From Demequina sp. NBRC 110053 (GTDB lineage: Bacteria; Actinomycetota; Actinomycetes; Actinomycetales; Demequinaceae): a DNA stretch of 64,000 bases. A model generated the notes under the pieces. The model saw nothing but the letters and a program-made list of their open reading frames with translations, was not told where the DNA came from and searched no databases. The position numbers were made by a program, and so were the translations under genes. Below are positions 56,272 to 64,000 of this stretch, in pieces (within the stretch, counting starts at the first letter, position 1; each line of letters starts with the position of its first letter). The stretch covers positions 1 through 64,000 of the forward strand of contig NZ_BBRJ01000003.1 in the NCBI RefSeq assembly GCF_002090095.1, read 5' to 3'.

Positions 56272-57162
56272 GTGCTCGATCTCCACCGCCTGCGGATCCT
56301 GAGGGAGTTCGCGATGCGCGGCACGGTGACGGCCGCCGCGCATGCGCTCGGGTACTCGCCGTCCGCCGTGTCGCAGCAGCTCGCAGCCCTCGAGCGCGAG
56401 GCGGGGGTGCCGCTCGTGCGCCGCTCGGGACGACGGCTCCTGCTCACGCCTGCCGGACAGGAGCTCGCCGACTCGGCCGGTCGGATACTCGGCCTGGTCG
56501 AGCAGGTGCAGACGCGCATCGCGGCTCGTCACGACGCCCCCGGCGGCACCGTCCGCCTCGCGGTCTTCCAGTCGGCGGCCCTGGCGCTGCTCCCCGCCGC
56601 CCTGCCCCTGCTCGCGCGGACCGCGCCGCGCGTGCGCGTCGAGGTCACGCAGAGCGAGCCGGCGCAGGCGCTCGAGGACACGTGGGCGCGCGACTTCGAC
56701 CTGGTGGTGGCCGAGGAGTACCCCCACCACTCGGCGCCGCACTACGAGGGCCTCACCAGGGTGACCCTCATCTCGGACGAGATCGCCCTCGCCGTCCCCG
56801 CGGGCGCGTCGGCCCACCTACATGACCATCGCGAGGCTGCCTGGGTGATGGAGCCGCGAGGCACCTCCTCTCGGCACTTCGCGGAGCAGACCTGCCGCGT
56901 CGCAGGCTTCGAGCCCGACATTCGATACGAGACCGCGGACCTGCAAGCCCACCTGGCGCTCGTGCATGCCGGTCTCGCCGTCGCGCTTATTCCCGGCCTG
57001 ATGTGGCCCCACGCCACGCCAGGCGTCACGCGCGCGAGCCTTCCAGAGCCGGCCCATCGGACGGTCTTCGCCGCGTTCCGGGACACCTCGAGGGACGACG
57101 CCGCCATCGAGGCCACGCTCAGTGCTCTGACGGCGGCCGCGCGCGCCGTGGCGGCTCCGTGA
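56272..57162 (+). CDS. LysR-family regulator divergent from putA
   Basis: 296 residues: N-terminal helix-turn-helix (GTVTAAAHALGYSPSAVSQQ) and a periplasmic-binding-like effector domain from about residue 90. GTG 56272 is preferred over the TTG at 56248. The gap to putA (56189-56271) is short and AT-rich, as expected for a shared regulatory region. Its 3' end overlaps the convergent EI24 gene by 44 nt. Proline or P5C as inducer is inferred from position only. Confidence 0.88.
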   Translation: MLDLHRLRILREFAMRGTVTAAAHALGYSPSAVSQQLAALEREAGVPLVRRSGRRLLLTPAGQELADSAGRILGLVEQVQTRIAARHDAPGGTVRLAVFQSAALALLPAALPLLARTAPRVRVEVTQSEPAQALEDTWARDFDLVVAEEYPHHSAPHYEGLTRVTLISDEIALAVPAGASAHLHDHREAAWVMEPRGTSSRHFAEQTCRVAGFEPDIRYETADLQAHLALVHAGLAVALIPGLMWPHATPGVTRASLPEPAHRTVFAAFRDTSRDDAAIEATLSALTAAARAVAAP

Positions 57163-57940
57163 GCTCCCTGTCCGGTCCGAGGGTCGCGACCAGGTGAGTG
57201 GCGCCCGCCACGGCGGCCGGCATGAAGGCCACGGCGCCCAGCGGGACGAGGAACAGCAGGAAGCAGGCCGCCCCGAACCCCACCACTCTCGGTCGGTGCG
57301 CCGCCAGCACCGCACGGCGCCCGCGCAGCGGCACCACTCCCCTGCGCGCGAGCGGGTACGCCGTCAGCTCGAGCGCCAGGAACCACCCGCCGAAGCCCGC
57401 CCCCAGGCAGAATGCCACCACACCGCCGACGACCGGGATCAGACCGATCAGGAACAGCCCGAGCGCCAGCGGGATCGTCAGCAGGGCGATGCGCGCCGCC
57501 TCGCCCAGCCCGCGCATGAGCGACCGCCAGGCGCCCTCGACCGGGTCGGCGCCGTCGAACCCGCCGCGGACGTCAACCTCGCGCGACAGCCGCTCGAAGA
57601 AGGGCTGGCCGATGATGAGCGTCACGGCGGTGAAGGTATAGACGCCGATGAGCGCAGCCGCGCCGAGCATCGCGAGGGCTGCGACCACCTGCACCGCGTC
57701 GGCCAACCAGCCGTCCGATGACACCAGCGCGCCGGCGAGGCTCCCGCTCCACGGGCCGAGGTTGGCGACGAGGACCACGGCTCCGATCGCGAACACCGTC
57801 GCCGTGATCGCGCCGGGAACGAGGCCGACGAGCATCAGGCGCGGACTCCGGCTCCACGTCCGCAACCCGCTCCACGCGATCCGCAGGCCGGCGCTGACCT
57901 CGGCCGCGACGGCTCGCACTGTCGGTCGCGCTCTCGCCAT
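57119..57940 (-). CDS. EI24-domain membrane protein (CysZ-like)
   Basis: 273 residues with about five membrane segments, TLIIGQPFFERLSREV and GRRAVLAAHRPRVVGFGA as in EI24/CysZ-like proteins. CysZ is a sulfate channel in Proteobacteria; the actinobacterial relatives are uncharacterised. TAGCAT on the minus strand (57952-57947) ends 6 nt before the ATG, indicating a leaderless mRNA. Confidence 0.82.
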   Translation of the reverse strand: MARARPTVRAVAAEVSAGLRIAWSGLRTWSRSPRLMLVGLVPGAITATVFAIGAVVLVANLGPWSGSLAGALVSSDGWLADAVQVVAALAMLGAAALIGVYTFTAVTLIIGQPFFERLSREVDVRGGFDGADPVEGAWRSLMRGLGEAARIALLTIPLALGLFLIGLIPVVGGVVAFCLGAGFGGWFLALELTAYPLARRGVVPLRGRRAVLAAHRPRVVGFGAACFLLFLVPLGAVAFMPAAVAGATHLVATLGPDRELTEPPRRARPPSEH

Positions 57941-57946
57941 GGCGGC

Positions 57947-57952
57947 ATGCTA
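57947..57952 (-). promoter_or_regulatory. Leaderless -10 (TAGCAT) for the EI24 gene
   Basis: Minus-strand TAGCAT ends 6 nt before the ATG at 57940; no ribosome binding site precedes the ATG. Confidence 0.6.
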
Positions 57953-58117
57953 CCTGCGCGTCTCCCGCCGTTCGCCCGAGGCGCGGTCGCCGGAACGGCG
58001 AGGCGGCGCGACGCGACGCGAGCGCGCCGGTGCGACTTGCGAAAGGCAGGATCCCGCAGGCACTCTGAGCACGCCTGGGCGCATGCCCGCTCGCCGAACC
58101 TGGAGGAACGCCTGACC

Positions 58118-59566
58118 GTGAGTGATCTGCTGCTGACCAACGCGCGGATGATCGCAGGCGCTCGCCCCACCGCCATCCGCGTGCGCGACGGGCTGGTGGT
58201 CGACCGTGACGCCGAGGGCAGGCCGGACGAGGTGGTCGACCTCGAGGGACGATGGGTGATGCCGGGGCTGTGGGACCATCACGTGCACTTCACCCAGTGG
58301 GCAATCGTGCGCCGCCGGCTCGACCTGTCCGCTGCGACCAGCGCGGCCGGCGCCGCCCAGATCGTCGCAGCGCGCCTGCGCGCCGAGATCTCGATGCACG
58401 AGCCGCTCATCGGCTACGGCTATCGCGACGCGATGTGGGACGACGAGGCGACCGCCGCGGCGCTCGACGAGGTGGCACCTCGCCGTCCCGTCGTGATCCT
58501 CTCGGGCGACATGCACGCGTGCTGGGTCAACACCGCCGCCCGAGACCGGTACGGCCTGCCCACCGCGGGCGTGCTGAGGGAGGACGATGCGTTCGGGCTG
58601 CAGATGAGGCTCGAGAGGGCCGCGCCGGGAGACGAGGATCTGGCGATCACCGAGGCCGCGGTCGCCGCAGCAGCGCGCGGCGTGGTGGGCATCGTGGATC
58701 TCGAGATGGCGCACAACCTCGCGGGCTGGACCGAGCGCATGTCGCGCGGGCTCTACGCGCTCCGCGTGAGGTCAGGGTTCTATCCCGCCGAGCTCGACGA
58801 GCGCATCGAGGCGGGCTGGCGCACGGGTGACACCGTGCCCGGCACGGGCGGCCTGCTGACGATCGGCCCGCTCAAGCTCATCACCGACGGGTCGCTCAAC
58901 ACCCGCACCGCCTACTGTCACGACCACTACCTGCCCTTGCGGGACACGCGCGGGGTGCTGACGGTCTCGCCAGAGCTGTGCGAGACGCTCCTCGAGCGCG
59001 CGACGGCGCACGGCTTCACCGTCGCCGTCCACGCCATCGGCGACGCCGCCGTCACTCACGCCCTCGATGCCTTCGCGGCGACAGGCGCCCAGGGCACCAT
59101 CGAGCACGCCCAGCTGGTGTCCGACGACGACCTCGCCCGCTTCGCCGACCTCGGCGTCGCCGCATCCGTGCAGCCCGAGCACCTGTGGGACGACAGGGAC
59201 GCGACCGAGAGGTTCTGGCCCGACCGTGCGAGCCGGGCATTCCCCTTCGCCGCGCTGCTTCACAGCGGAGCGCGCCTGCTGCTGGGGTCCGACGCTCCTG
59301 TGGCTCCCCTCGATCCCTGGCGAGGCATCGCCGCGTCGGTGCACCGCAGCGCCGACGATCGTGAGCCGTGGCATCCGCAGCACAGCCTCGAGAGGCGCGA
59401 GGCGCTCGAGGCGGCGGTCGGCGGATCCGTCGAGCTCCACGACGGGCGCGTCGCGGATCTGGCGGTGGTCGACGCGGATCCCCTGACGTGCGACCTGGAC
59501 GAACTGCAGCGCATGCCCGTCGCGGCGACGATGACCGGCGGGGTCTTCACGCACCGCGCGCTCTAG
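58118..59566 (+). CDS. YtcJ-like metal-dependent amidohydrolase
   Basis: 482 residues, amidohydrolase_3 type. HxH motif H55-V-H57 (DHHVHF), TDGSLNTRTA, VHAIGDAAV, TIEHAQLV and GSDAPVAPL match the family in order. Substrate unknown (family members act on N-acyl or cyclic amides). GTG 58118 with GGAGGA about 10 nt upstream. The frame stays open upstream to 57947 but the sequence there is Arg-rich and not coding-like. Confidence 0.87.
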   Translation: MSDLLLTNARMIAGARPTAIRVRDGLVVDRDAEGRPDEVVDLEGRWVMPGLWDHHVHFTQWAIVRRRLDLSAATSAAGAAQIVAARLRAEISMHEPLIGYGYRDAMWDDEATAAALDEVAPRRPVVILSGDMHACWVNTAARDRYGLPTAGVLREDDAFGLQMRLERAAPGDEDLAITEAAVAAAARGVVGIVDLEMAHNLAGWTERMSRGLYALRVRSGFYPAELDERIEAGWRTGDTVPGTGGLLTIGPLKLITDGSLNTRTAYCHDHYLPLRDTRGVLTVSPELCETLLERATAHGFTVAVHAIGDAAVTHALDAFAATGAQGTIEHAQLVSDDDLARFADLGVAASVQPEHLWDDRDATERFWPDRASRAFPFAALLHSGARLLLGSDAPVAPLDPWRGIAASVHRSADDREPWHPQHSLERREALEAAVGGSVELHDGRVADLAVVDADPLTCDLDELQRMPVAATMTGGVFTHRAL

Positions 59567-59600
59567 ACGCCGCCAGCGTCAGGCTCGAACGTCCCTGGCG

Positions 59601-60026
59601 TCAGGACAGGGTGGCCGAGCCGAGGGTGATGTCGATGCCCGACAGCGCCTGCGAGACGGGGCACCCAGCCTTGGCCTCCTCGGCGAAGGTCTGGAACTCG
59701 TCCCGGGACAGCCCGGGAACGGCGCCGGTCACCTTGAGGACCGAGCCCAGCACCCCCTCGCCCGCCTGGAACGAGACCTCGGCGGAGACCTGCAGCTCCT
59801 CGGGCTCGTGGCCCGCCTCGCCCAGGGCGTGCGACAGCGCCATCGCGAAGCAGGAGGCGTGGGCCGCAGCGAGCAGCTCCTCCGGGGTGGTGGTGCCCTC
59901 CGCGCCCTCCGAGCGCGCCTTCCAGTCCACGTTCAGCGTCGCGACGCCGGTTCCGAACGAGGTGGTGCCCGAACCGTCGCCGAGCGAGCCGCGCCACAAC
60001 GTGCTCGCCGTGCTCTTCACTGCCAT
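59601..60026 (-). CDS. OsmC/Ohr-type peroxiredoxin
   Basis: 141 residues. The two redox cysteines are C59 (AAAHASCFAMAL) and C122 (KAGCPVSQAL). Reduces organic hydroperoxides, probably with lipoyl or other dithiol donors. ATG 60026 with GGAGGA 9 nt upstream. Single-gene unit, divergent from the PAP2-like gene. Confidence 0.92.
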   Translation of the reverse strand: MAVKSTASTLWRGSLGDGSGTTSFGTGVATLNVDWKARSEGAEGTTTPEELLAAAHASCFAMALSHALGEAGHEPEELQVSAEVSFQAGEGVLGSVLKVTGAVPGLSRDEFQTFAEEAKAGCPVSQALSGIDITLGSATLS

Positions 60027-60192
60027 GTCGATCATCCTCCGTCGTCGCTCGAGCGCGCTCGCCGCGCTCGTCCCAGTCAAGCACGCCGCGACGAGCCGTG
60101 CGTGCTCGAGCCCCGCCGACCGTGAGGGCGATCGCTACAGTGTGGAGTGCGCGACGGCACGTGGCTCGAGCGCTCTGGGGGATCCGACTGGC

Positions 60193-60999
60193 ATGAGCGC
60201 CTCACCGACACCGTCGACGCACCGCGCATGGAGTCTGCTCGCGACGCTGGCGTTCGCCGGCGCCTTCGTCGGGGCGTACTGGTGGTTCGTGCGAACCGAG
60301 GCCGGGCAGGAGTTCGACCATTCCAGCCTGGCGGTAGGCATCGACCTGCGAGAGACCATCGGCCAGGACCAGCTGTCCGCCGCAGCGAGGCTCGGGCCGT
60401 GGATTGCCGTGGTGCCAGCGTCCGCGCTGATCCTGGCGACCCTTCTTCGGCGGCGATGGCGTCGCGCGATGTGGGCGGCTGGGCTCCCTGTCGCGACCTA
60501 CCTGCTCGCCACGGCGCTTCACGACGTGATCCTGTCGCGTCCGTATCTCGGGGAGTACGGCTACGGCATCAACACGGTGCCCAGCGAGCACCTCGCCGTC
60601 GCGATCGCCTCGCTGGCGGTGATCTGGTCGCTCCTGCCGCAGGGCGTGTGGCGAGGCGTGCTGCTGCCCTTCATGGTCGCGTACGCGGGTCTGTTGGCGG
60701 CCCTCGAGGTGACGTCCTTCGCGGCGCTGTTCGCTGACGTGCTCTGCGCCGTGCTCCTCGCCGGCGCGCTCGCCGCGTCGTGGTCGCTGGAGCCACGTCC
60801 GTTGGGACGGACCGCCGCATGGGTGCACGGCGTGCTGGGCGTGGCGTCGGGTGCCGTCGGGGCGTGGCTGCTCCTCGGCTGGGCGGGATCCGCCTACGAG
60901 TCCGAGCAGCAGGCGATGGCGTGCCTCGGCCTCGGCCTGACCGTGGCGTCGGGAACCACCGCGGTCCTGCTCACGCTTCCCCGTCGTCGCGCCGGGTGA
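60193..60999 (+). CDS. PAP2-like membrane protein, degenerate active site
   Basis: 268 residues, six or more membrane helices. Two of three PAP2 phosphatase motifs are recognisable: HDVILSRP and VPSEH (normally PSGH). The third motif, SRxxxxxHxxxD, should lie in EVTSFAALFADV but the His is missing. Either a non-catalytic relative or a changed specificity. ATG 60193 with GGGGGA upstream; TACAGT at 60136 is a possible -10. Overlaps the convergent glycosyltransferase by 29 nt. Confidence 0.7.
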   Translation: MSASPTPSTHRAWSLLATLAFAGAFVGAYWWFVRTEAGQEFDHSSLAVGIDLRETIGQDQLSAAARLGPWIAVVPASALILATLLRRRWRRAMWAAGLPVATYLLATALHDVILSRPYLGEYGYGINTVPSEHLAVAIASLAVIWSLLPQGVWRGVLLPFMVAYAGLLAALEVTSFAALFADVLCAVLLAGALAASWSLEPRPLGRTAAWVHGVLGVASGAVGAWLLLGWAGSAYESEQQAMACLGLGLTVASGTTAVLLTLPRRRAG

Positions 61000-61888
61000 G
61001 CCGTCGCAGTGCCGCGTCTGCGGGCGCGAGCGGCGCGAACCGAGCAGCCCAGGCCCACTCGCTCAGCGCCCTCCACGGGTGGCGAGGGCCGTGCGCGCGT
61101 GCGGCGCGGGTGGCGGCCCACCAGGCGTATCTGCCGTTCGACCGCATGCTGGCGCTCAACGCTGACTGCGCATCGACGTCGCCCTCGGCGATCGCCGCCG
61201 CTCGGTGTCGTGCGAGCACGTCGCGGACGCCTCGGCTCAGGCGGCGGTGGCTGCCCGTGGTGTTGCCCGCGTGGAGGCGGTAGTCGAGGAGGTCTTCCGG
61301 GCAGAGCACGAAGGATCCTCGAGGCGCGAGCCGCAGCATGAGGTCGAGGTCCTCCGCCACGAGGATGTCCTCGTCGAAGCCGCCGACGTCCGCGAACGAC
61401 GATGCACGGATCAGCGTGTTGCCCGCGAGGATGCCGGTCCGGCGTCGCATGACGTCGAGTCTCCCTGACACGGGAGTGTGGTCGCCGTGGGCGAGGGTTT
61501 CGCCAGCGGCACCGATGGTGCGGATGCCGCAGTACCCGACGACCGCTGCGGGGTCCTGCGCGAGAGCCTCGAGCTGCCGTGCGAGCCGCTCGGGGTGCCA
61601 GCGGTCGTCGTCATCGAGGAACGCGATCCACTCCCCTGTGGCCTCCTTCGCCCCGACGTTCCGCGACGCGGCGACGCCGCTGTGCCGGCGTTCGATGGCT
61701 CGCGCGATCGGCACCCCCGCGACCAGCTCCCGGATGGCCGTGACGTCGGGCGCGCCGTCCAGCACGACGATGATCTCGACGGGCGGCTTGGACTGCGAGG
61801 CGGCGGACTCGAGCGCCTCGCGCAGATACGGGCTCGCCCGGTTGGTCGCGACCACGCACGACACCGTCGCGTCAGCCCCCGCTGCCAT
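60971..61888 (-). CDS. Family-2 glycosyltransferase
   Basis: 305 residues, GT-A fold: CVVATNRASPYLREAL, VVLDGAPD, the metal motif FLDDDDRWHP, and a VGGFDEDILVAEDLDLMLR acceptor motif. No membrane segment. ATG 61888 has GGGGAGG 5 nt upstream. Probably part of a surface polysaccharide or glycolipid pathway with the genes to its right. Donor and acceptor unknown. Confidence 0.88.
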   Translation of the reverse strand: MAAGADATVSCVVATNRASPYLREALESAASQSKPPVEIIVVLDGAPDVTAIRELVAGVPIARAIERRHSGVAASRNVGAKEATGEWIAFLDDDDRWHPERLARQLEALAQDPAAVVGYCGIRTIGAAGETLAHGDHTPVSGRLDVMRRRTGILAGNTLIRASSFADVGGFDEDILVAEDLDLMLRLAPRGSFVLCPEDLLDYRLHAGNTTGSHRRLSRGVRDVLARHRAAAIAEGDVDAQSALSASMRSNGRYAWWAATRAARAHGPRHPWRALSEWAWAARFAPLAPADAALRRLTRRDDGEA

Positions 61889-62005
61889 CGCGCCTCCCCT
61901 CTGGGCCACCACGGTAGCGCGGCGTGGCCGCCCGACCCATTGTCGATGGCCGATCCACGCGATAGGTTCATGTCGCCGGGGGGCGGCGAGCGGGAGGGGG
62001 ATGTC

Positions 62006-62812
62006 GTGGGGCGTGCGCGCGGAACACTCGTGGTGCGGCGGAGAGACATCGACGTCCATCCCCGACCCGCGGGCGGTGACTTCGACGAGCGGACCGTCGT
62101 GCCGTTCGCCGTGCCCGACGGCCTAGTGGGCGCCCTGGGCGTCTACTGCGTCAACACCCGTGAGCGCGTCCTGATGGTCACCTACGATGACGGCCCGCAC
62201 GAGTCCGACACGGCCCGCATCCTCGATGTGCTCGAGGAGCACGGAGCGCGTGCCACCTTCTTCGTCCTCGCGCAGCAGGCTCGTCGCCACCCCGAGGTGG
62301 TGCGGCGCATGGTGCGCGACGGTCACGAGGTCGCCCTCCACGGCGAGGACCACCGCTCGTTGACCACCATGTCGGCGCTCGAGGCGCTGCGCACCATCCG
62401 GCGCGCCCGCCGCGACGTCGAACGCATCGCGGGCGTGCGCCTGCGCACCTACCGCCCGCCCTACGGCCACCACAGCACGCTGCAGTCCCTGCTGCTCGCG
62501 CTGGCGGGATTGCGCGTGGTGCTCTGGTCGGGCGACGCGCAGGACTGGGTGGATGGCGACGCCGATCACGTCGCGAGCCTCGGTCGCCAGGCCGCCTTCC
62601 CTGGAGGCATGCTGCTGCTCCACGACAACCGCGCCGACCCCGAGACCCTGCAGCCAGGGCAGGCGCTGCCGGCCTTCGACCGGGCCGCGGTCGCGCAGAT
62701 GCTGCTCGAAGGGCTCGCCGCGGATGGCTACCGGCTCGTGACGGTCACCGACGCCATGCGCGACCACCAGCCCGTGAGGAGCATGGCGCGGCAACGGATG
62801 CGCGGCCAGTGA
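62006..62812 (+). CDS. Polysaccharide deacetylase (NodB-like)
   Basis: 268 residues. NodB motifs: TYDDGPH (catalytic base and metal Asp), LHGEDHRS (metal HxxxH), RPPYGHH, and LLLHDN near the end. No signal peptide or membrane anchor, so it probably acts in the cytoplasm on an N-acetyl sugar intermediate. GTG 62006 behind GGGAGGGGG. TAGGTT at 61962 is a possible -10. Overlaps the next glycosyltransferase by 4 nt, so deacetylation and glycosyl transfer are probably steps of one pathway. Confidence 0.87.
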   Translation: MGRARGTLVVRRRDIDVHPRPAGGDFDERTVVPFAVPDGLVGALGVYCVNTRERVLMVTYDDGPHESDTARILDVLEEHGARATFFVLAQQARRHPEVVRRMVRDGHEVALHGEDHRSLTTMSALEALRTIRRARRDVERIAGVRLRTYRPPYGHHSTLQSLLLALAGLRVVLWSGDAQDWVDGDADHVASLGRQAAFPGGMLLLHDNRADPETLQPGQALPAFDRAAVAQMLLEGLAADGYRLVTVTDAMRDHQPVRSMARQRMRGQ

Positions 62813-63807
62813 TGAGGGCATCCGTCATCATCGCGGCCCTGGACGCCGAGTCGACGTTGGGCGAGCAGCTCGAGGCGCTCGTGAGCCAGCGCGTCACGGT
62901 TACCTGGGAGGTGCTCGTGTGCGACAACGGCTCGCGCGACGGCACCGTCGCCGTCGCCAGAGGGTTCGCCGACCGGCTGCCGTTGACCGTCGTCGACGCG
63001 TCGGCACGCCGCGGTCCCGCTGCCGCGCGCAACATCGGGGCCGAGCACGCCACCGGCAACGTCCTGCTGTTCTGCGACGCCGACGACGTGGTCGCCGACG
63101 GCTGGGCCCACGCCATGATCGCCGCGCTCGCATCCGCGCCCGTGGTCTGCGGACGGCTCGAGTGGGCTCGACTCAACACGCACTACGCGGACCGTGGACC
63201 GATCACGGCGGGTCTGTTCACGTTCGACTGGCTGCCCGCGCTCGCGGCGGGTTCGTCGAACAACCTCGGCGTGCGCGCTCACGCCTTCGCGCAGGTTGGC
63301 GGATTCGAGGAGGCGCTGCGCGTGGGCGAGGACGTCGACCTGTGCTGGCGCCTTCAGCTCGCCGGCTTCTCCATCAGCGAGGCGCCCACCGCGGTGGTCC
63401 ATGCACGCGAGCGGCAGACGCTGAGGGGCGTGTGGCGTCAGGCTCGGTCGTACGGTTCAGCGGAGCGGCGTCTCGCCGCGCGCTACGAGCCCGTGAGGCG
63501 CGCCTATGACAGGAACGCCGTCACCCGGACGGCCGTCCCCCATGCGCCGACGACCTCGGCCGATGCGCCCTCGCCGCGCGCGCTGCCGTCGACGGATCTC
63601 GACGCACCCGTGGACCACGGCGGTGGCAGGCGTCTCCTGGCTCGCGCGGTTCGCCTGCGGCGGCCGCGGGACCTGGTCTACACGGTGAGGCGGCTCGGCC
63701 GCGCCTTCGGCTTCCGTCGCGCAGCTCTCGATCCTGACATTCCCGTCGTGAGCGCTCCCGAGCGCCTGCCTGCACCGCACCTCCCCGTCGTCGGGAGGGA
63801 GGGGTGA
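62809..63807 (+). CDS. Family-2 glycosyltransferase
   Basis: 332 residues. SVIIAALDAESTLGEQLEAL, VLVCDNGSRDGT, FCDADDVV (metal DxD) and VGGFEEALRVGEDVDLCWR show an intact GT-A domain (about 1-235); the C-terminal 90 residues are basic and Pro-rich. GTG 62809 or ATG 62812. Overlaps both neighbours by 4 nt. Very similar to the N-terminus of the following gene. Confidence 0.88.
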   Translation: MMRASVIIAALDAESTLGEQLEALVSQRVTVTWEVLVCDNGSRDGTVAVARGFADRLPLTVVDASARRGPAAARNIGAEHATGNVLLFCDADDVVADGWAHAMIAALASAPVVCGRLEWARLNTHYADRGPITAGLFTFDWLPALAAGSSNNLGVRAHAFAQVGGFEEALRVGEDVDLCWRLQLAGFSISEAPTAVVHARERQTLRGVWRQARSYGSAERRLAARYEPVRRAYDRNAVTRTAVPHAPTTSADAPSPRALPSTDLDAPVDHGGGRRLLARAVRLRRPRDLVYTVRRLGRAFGFRRAALDPDIPVVSAPERLPAPHLPVVGREG

Positions 63808-64000
63808 GCACACCCGGCACCGCGCATCGGCATGGCACCGGTGCCGGCGGCATCGTCGCCTCCGTCATCGTTCCCGCGTTCGATGCGGAGGACACCATCG
63901 CCGAACAGCTGGACGCGCTCGCGCGTCAGCAGGTCACCGTCCCCTGGGAGGTGCTGGTCTGTGACAACGGCTCGCAGGACCGCACCGCCGAGCGCGCGGC
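63804..64000 (+). CDS. Family-2 glycosyltransferase (3' end outside window)
   Basis: Only the first 65 codons are visible. After a short Gly/His-rich head it reads ASVIVPAFDAEDTIAEQLDA and EVLVCDNGSQDRT, nearly repeating the preceding glycosyltransferase (TWEVLVCDNGSRDGT), so the two look like tandem duplicates. GTG 63804 overlaps the upstream stop. Confidence 0.85.
   Translation, partial: MSTPGTAHRHGTGAGGIVASVIVPAFDAEDTIAEQLDALARQQVTVPWEVLVCDNGSQDRTAERA

Overview
The window is a contiguous stretch of a high-GC actinobacterial chromosome, probably a member of the Micrococcales (a Cellulomonadaceae/Demequina-like lineage is my best guess, not proven). The evidence is the very high GC content, frequent GTG starts, and the actinobacterial marker genes mihF, RbpA, the PafBC pair, the FtsR/GarA pair and a helicase-motif-less PriA. 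The gene order pyrR-pyrB-pyrC-carA-carB-pyrF-mihF-gmk-rpoZ-coaBC-metK-priA-fmt-rsmB-rpe-rib genes follows the order known from Mycobacterium and relatives.

Layout. 1-775: end of an HNH-endonuclease gene. 898-10427: pyrimidine operon, controlled by a PyrR-binding RNA loop that contains the pyrR ribosome binding site, running into mihF, gmk and rpoZ. 10441-22701: coaBC, metK, priA, fmt, rsmB, rpe and the riboflavin genes ribD-ribE-ribBA-ribH. 22859-30701: hisE-hisG, pafB-pafC, tatA-tatC, a lipid kinase and helY; no Pup-proteasome genes lie in this block. 30791-33392: lnt, a polyprenol-phosphate mannosyltransferase and rbpA. 33458-38060: small accessory modules (aquaporin/arsC/arsR; a divergent EamA exporter/MarR pair; two small membrane proteins; a broken phosphatase gene).

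38761-46042 is the most unusual part: a tightly coupled seven-gene operon resembling the poorly understood Ebo clusters (EboA, EboB, EboC, EboE and EboF-like proteins). Here a myo-inositol-phosphate-synthase-like enzyme heads the operon, no dehydroquinate-synthase-like EboD is present, and a second TIM-barrel isomerase is added. The operon has a roughly 110-nt leader with three consecutive hairpins, the last ending just before the ribosome binding site.

46130-58117: acetyltransferase, secreted esterase lipoprotein, the merR-ftsR-garA-pgsA block, an overlooked 50-residue ORF, a membrane alpha/beta hydrolase, bifunctional proline dehydrogenase putA with a divergent LysR regulator, and an EI24 membrane protein. 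58118-64000: amidohydrolase, OsmC peroxidase, a degenerate PAP2-like membrane protein, and the start of a surface-polysaccharide region (three family-2 glycosyltransferases and a deacetylase), the last gene running off the window.

Two genome-wide habits show up. Many genes appear leaderless: a TANNNT -10 element ends 6-7 nt before the start codon. Imperfect 15-bp tandem repeats occur at three separate places, one of them in frame inside coaBC. No IS element, CRISPR array, tRNA or rRNA was recognised.
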